Assembly (NCBI GenBank): GCA_903825445.1
Contig: CAIKAS010000011.1
Location: 31,819-95,818, forward strand
Direction: 5' to 3'
Length of the DNA stretch: 64,000 nt
DNA from: an uncultured Acidobacteriia bacterium
GTDB taxonomy: Bacteria > Acidobacteriota > Terriglobia > Bryobacterales > Bryobacteraceae
Part shown: positions 61,229-64,000 of the stretch, piece after piece
How the letters are laid out: each line of letters opens with the position of its first letter
How positions within the stretch are numbered: position 1 is the first letter of the stretch
Made by a program: the position numbers and the translations under genes
Notes under the pieces: generated by a model
What the model was told of the DNA's origin: nothing
The model's input: the letters and a program-made list of their open reading frames with translations, nothing else
The model's database searches: none

Positions 61229-61234
61229 TATAAT
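61229..61234 (+). promoter_or_regulatory. TATAAT -10 element before aceE
   Basis: A perfect TATAAT ends 12 nt before the aceE ATG, with no strong ribosome site between, so transcription would start within ~5 nt of the start codon. No clear -35 at the right distance. Confidence 0.45.
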
Positions 61235-61246
61235 AGAGGCTTACCC

Positions 61247-63925
61247 ATGCACCAAACAGCCACCGAACTTAAGGTCGACCTCGATCCCCGGGAAACAGCC
61301 GAATGGATCGAAGCGCTTGACCAGATTGTCGACGAAGCAGGACCAGACCGGGTCAACTTCCTCCTCGACAAGCTAACGGAAAGAGCCCGCGATAACGGCG
61401 TGGACGTTCCGATTCGCTCGACCACGGATTACATCAACACAATCCCGGTCTCGCAGGAAGTGGCCTATCCGGGCGACCGCGCCATCGAACGCGAGATCAA
61501 GAACCTGATCCGCTGGAATGCCATGGCCATGGTCTCGCACCAGAACAAGCTCGATGACGGCATCGGCGGTCACATCGCCACCTATTCGTCGCTCGCCACG
61601 CTGCTCGAAGTGGGCTTCAATCATTTCTTCCGTGGCAGTATTGGCGATCAGCCCGGCGACATGGTCTACTTCCAGGGCCACGCCTCACCCGGCGTCTACT
61701 CCCGCGCCTTCCTCGAAGGCCGCCTCACCGAAGACCACCTCAATAACTTCCGCCACGAACTGCGCGATACCCCTGGCCTTTCCTCCTATCCACACCCGTG
61801 GCTGATGAAAGATTTCTGGCAGTTCCCCACCGTCTCCATGGGCCTCGGCCCCATCAACGCCATCTATAACGCGCGCTTCATGCGCTACATGGAAAACCGC
61901 GGTCTGCTCCCCGCTACCGACCGCAAAGTCTGGGCCTTCCTGGGCGATGGCGAGATGGACGAGCCCGAATCCACCGGTGCCATCGGCATGCCGGTTCGCG
62001 AAAAGCTCGATAACCTCATCTTCGTCATTAACTGCAACCTCCAGCGGCTCGATGGCCCCGTGCGCGGCAACAGCAAGGTCATTCAGGAACTCGAAGGTTC
62101 GTTCCGCGGCGCAGGCTGGAATGTCATCAAATGCGTCTGGGCCAGCGAATGGGACGATCTGCTCGCCCGCGACACCTCCGGCCGCCTCGTGCAGCTCATG
62201 AACGAATGCGTCGATGGCGAATACCAGTCCTTCAAAGCGAAGGGCGGCGCCTACGTTCGCAAAGAATTCTTCGGTCGCTACCCCGAAACCGCAGCTCTCG
62301 TCGAGGACATGACCGACGAGCAGCTCAAAGCTCTCCGGCGCGGCGGTAACGACCCCGCCAAGGTCTACAACGCGTACAAAGCAGCCGTCGACCATAAAGG
62401 CGGACCCACCGTCATCCTGGCAAAGACAGTCAAAGGCTACGGCCTTGGCGACAACTTCGAAGCCCGCAACCCCACCCACCAGAACAAAAAACTCAAACCG
62501 GAAGACGTCGACTATTTCGTCAAGCGCTTCCAGATGTCCATCCCCGCCGAAATCGCCGCTAAGACCGGGCTCTACCGCCCCTCAGACGACAGCCCCGAAA
62601 TCAAGTACCTCCAGGAACGCCGTCGCGCCCTCGGTGGCTATCTTCCCAATCGCAAGCCCGCCGCCTCCCAAACCACGGCGCCCAACGACGAATTCATCGC
62701 GGAATTCCATAGCGGCTCCAAAGAACCCCATCCCTCCACCACCATGGCTTGTGTCCGCCTCATGACCAAGCTCATGAAGCATCCCGAGTTCGGCAAGCGC
62801 ATCGTCCCCATCGTCCCCGATGAAGCCCGCACCTTCGGCATGGACGCGATGTTCCGCACTTACGGCATCTACGCCTCCAGCGGCCAGCTCTACAAGCCTC
62901 ACGATTCCGATATCTTCCTCTACTACAAGGAATCGAAAGACGGCCAGGTTCTCGAAGAAGGCATCACCGAAGCCGGTTCCATGGCCGAATTCACCGCCGC
63001 CGGCACCGCCTACGCCAACTACGGAGTCGACATGATTCCGTTCTATATTTACTACTCGATGTTCGGCTTCCAGCGCGTTGGCGACCAGATTTGGGCCTTC
63101 GCCGATTCGCGAGGCAAGGGCTTCCTGCTCGGTGGTACCGCGGGCCGTACCACTCTCTCCGGTGAAGGCCTTCAGCATCAGGATGGTCATTCGCTCCTGC
63201 TCGCCAGCACCGTACCCAACCTGGTTTCCTACGATCCGGCCTTCGCCTTCGAAATCGCCGTGATCGTGCGCGACGGCATTCGTCGTATGTTTGAAAATCG
63301 GGAAGACATTTTCTATTACCTGACGCTCGGCAACGAAAATTACGCACAGTTGCCCATGCCAGAAGGCAGCGAGGCGGGAATCCTGAAAGGCATCTATCGC
63401 CTCAGCAAGTCCGAGGTCGCCAAGCCGAAGGCTACCGTGCAGTTGTTGGGCAGCGGCTCCATCCTGAACGAAGCCATCAAGGCAGCACAGATTCTCGCTG
63501 AGAAATACAGCGTCGCCGCCGACGTCTGGAGTGTGACCAGCTACAACGAACTGCGCCGCGACGCACTCAAGGCCGAACGCTGGAATATGCTGCACCCCAC
63601 CGAACCTGCCAGGGTCCCGTACGTCCAGCAAGTGCTGGGCGCCACGGAAGGCCCCATCGTCGCCGCGTCGGATTACATGAAGGCAGTGCAGGATCAGGTC
63701 TCCCCCTGGCTCGGCGGCCGCATGCTGGCGCTCGGCACGGACGGCTTCGGCCGCAGCGACAACCGCGCCCATCTGCGCGGTCACTTTGAAGTCAACGCAG
63801 CGTCCATCGCAGTAGCGGCGCTCTCAAGACTGGCACGCGAAGGCAAGTTCGATCCGAAGAAGGCAGCCAGGGCCATCGCCGATCTCGGAGTAAACCCCGA
63901 AAAAGCCGACCCCGCCACCGCCTAA
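61247..63925 (+). CDS. aceE: Pyruvate dehydrogenase E1 component, homodimeric type
   Basis: 892 residues from ATG 61247 (family start: ATELKVDLDPRETAEWIEALDQIV); upstream in-frame codons overlap the MmcQ gene. The ThDP/Mg motif is GDGEMDEPES...NLIFVINCNLQRLDGPVRGN (~230-265). ISYF-type segments GHIATYSSLATLLEVGFNHFF and the C-terminal transketolase-like domain with LGSGSILNEAIKAA are present. It decarboxylates pyruvate and acetylates the lipoyl E2. No lipoyl or E2 gene is within the window, but only 75 bp remain to the right. Confidence 0.96.
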   Translation: MHQTATELKVDLDPRETAEWIEALDQIVDEAGPDRVNFLLDKLTERARDNGVDVPIRSTTDYINTIPVSQEVAYPGDRAIEREIKNLIRWNAMAMVSHQNKLDDGIGGHIATYSSLATLLEVGFNHFFRGSIGDQPGDMVYFQGHASPGVYSRAFLEGRLTEDHLNNFRHELRDTPGLSSYPHPWLMKDFWQFPTVSMGLGPINAIYNARFMRYMENRGLLPATDRKVWAFLGDGEMDEPESTGAIGMPVREKLDNLIFVINCNLQRLDGPVRGNSKVIQELEGSFRGAGWNVIKCVWASEWDDLLARDTSGRLVQLMNECVDGEYQSFKAKGGAYVRKEFFGRYPETAALVEDMTDEQLKALRRGGNDPAKVYNAYKAAVDHKGGPTVILAKTVKGYGLGDNFEARNPTHQNKKLKPEDVDYFVKRFQMSIPAEIAAKTGLYRPSDDSPEIKYLQERRRALGGYLPNRKPAASQTTAPNDEFIAEFHSGSKEPHPSTTMACVRLMTKLMKHPEFGKRIVPIVPDEARTFGMDAMFRTYGIYASSGQLYKPHDSDIFLYYKESKDGQVLEEGITEAGSMAEFTAAGTAYANYGVDMIPFYIYYSMFGFQRVGDQIWAFADSRGKGFLLGGTAGRTTLSGEGLQHQDGHSLLLASTVPNLVSYDPAFAFEIAVIVRDGIRRMFENREDIFYYLTLGNENYAQLPMPEGSEAGILKGIYRLSKSEVAKPKATVQLLGSGSILNEAIKAAQILAEKYSVAADVWSVTSYNELRRDALKAERWNMLHPTEPARVPYVQQVLGATEGPIVAASDYMKAVQDQVSPWLGGRMLALGTDGFGRSDNRAHLRGHFEVNAASIAVAALSRLAREGKFDPKKAARAIADLGVNPEKADPATA

Positions 63926-63933
63926 ACTGGAGG

Positions 63934-63970
63934 GCGGGCATTCCTGCCCGCAGCCGCATTTCAGGCGGCT
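63934..63970 (+). repeat. Two consecutive GC-rich hairpins after aceE
   Basis: GCGGGCA-TTCC-TGCCCGC (63934-63951) and AGCCGC...GCGGCT (63952-63970) follow the aceE stop without a T tract. They may be a REP-like palindromic unit or stabilise the aceE mRNA end. The preceding CTGGAGGGCGGG also occurs at ~32410. Confidence 0.4.
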
Positions 63971-64000
63971 CCTGCTATGGGGCAGATTACCTCTGGCGCA

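Noticed and set aside
62582..63784. 400-codon minus-strand frame opposite aceE
   Set aside because: Antisense shadow produced by GC-rich codon bias in aceE; no start signal or family pattern.

Overview
The window looks like a chromosomal segment of an Acidobacteriota bacterium of the Solibacter/Bryobacterales type. This rests on family content, not on a marker-gene tree. It holds protein families concentrated in that group (TIGR03790, TIGR03435 twice, TIGR03437, GWxTD), five PEP-CTERM-type secreted proteins, DUF2961/GH172 and GH55-like carbohydrate enzymes, PQQ-type beta-propellers, and many TPR, Sel1 and HEAT repeat proteins. Gene density is high, with many ATGA or TGATG overlaps.

Left part (1-11306): a TIGR03790 gene runs off the left edge, followed by an intact tRNA-Glu(CTC). 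The last 24 bases of that tRNA recur exactly at 11283-11306. Between the two copies lies a roughly 10.3 kb integrated island. It carries a tyrosine integrase, an excisionase-like protein and a HUH-type replication protein in one compact operon, plus a serine recombinase, three HTH regulators, a two-gene HTH-GrlR/LRAT cassette next to the left end, a frameshifted PEP-CTERM gene and a large TIGR03437 surface protein. Tandem GCGCTCACAC-type repeats sit inside both ends and may be integrase arm sites.

11.6-36.6 kb: secreted and cell-envelope genes. These are a double pectate-lyase-fold (GH55-like) protein with a propeller tail, a TPR-sulfotransferase, two PQQ-propeller proteins, infC translationally coupled to a beta-helix lipoprotein, a methyltransferase with duplicated C-terminal beta modules, a TIGR03435 protein, a Sel1 protein, a DUF1648 membrane protein, GH172, three PEP-CTERM genes (one frameshifted) in addition to the one at 18658, tRNA-Leu(TAA), a GntR regulator and a Gfo/Idh/MocA oxidoreductase.

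36.6-46 kb: mostly housekeeping and regulation. Here lie a LolD-like ABC ATPase, clpC, an HU/IHF protein, a site-2 protease, two glycosyltransferases followed by prepilin peptidase in overlapping order, an ECF sigma / membrane regulator / Spy-like triad, and rpmE.

46.3-64 kb: a five-gene overlapping minus-strand operon encodes two paralogous alkaline-phosphatase-superfamily enzymes, a ribbon-helix-helix protein, a membrane protein and a TIGR03435 protein. A divergent sulfatase-like/TPR enzyme faces it. Then come a GWxTD protein, an outer-membrane barrel with a carboxypeptidase-regulatory-like domain and a redoxin, then on the minus strand a double-PDZ protein and an ECF sigma factor coupled to an anti-sigma factor carrying HEAT repeats. 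The window closes with a MmcQ/YjbR protein and aceE (homodimeric pyruvate dehydrogenase E1). No CRISPR array, rRNA or intact insertion sequence was seen.
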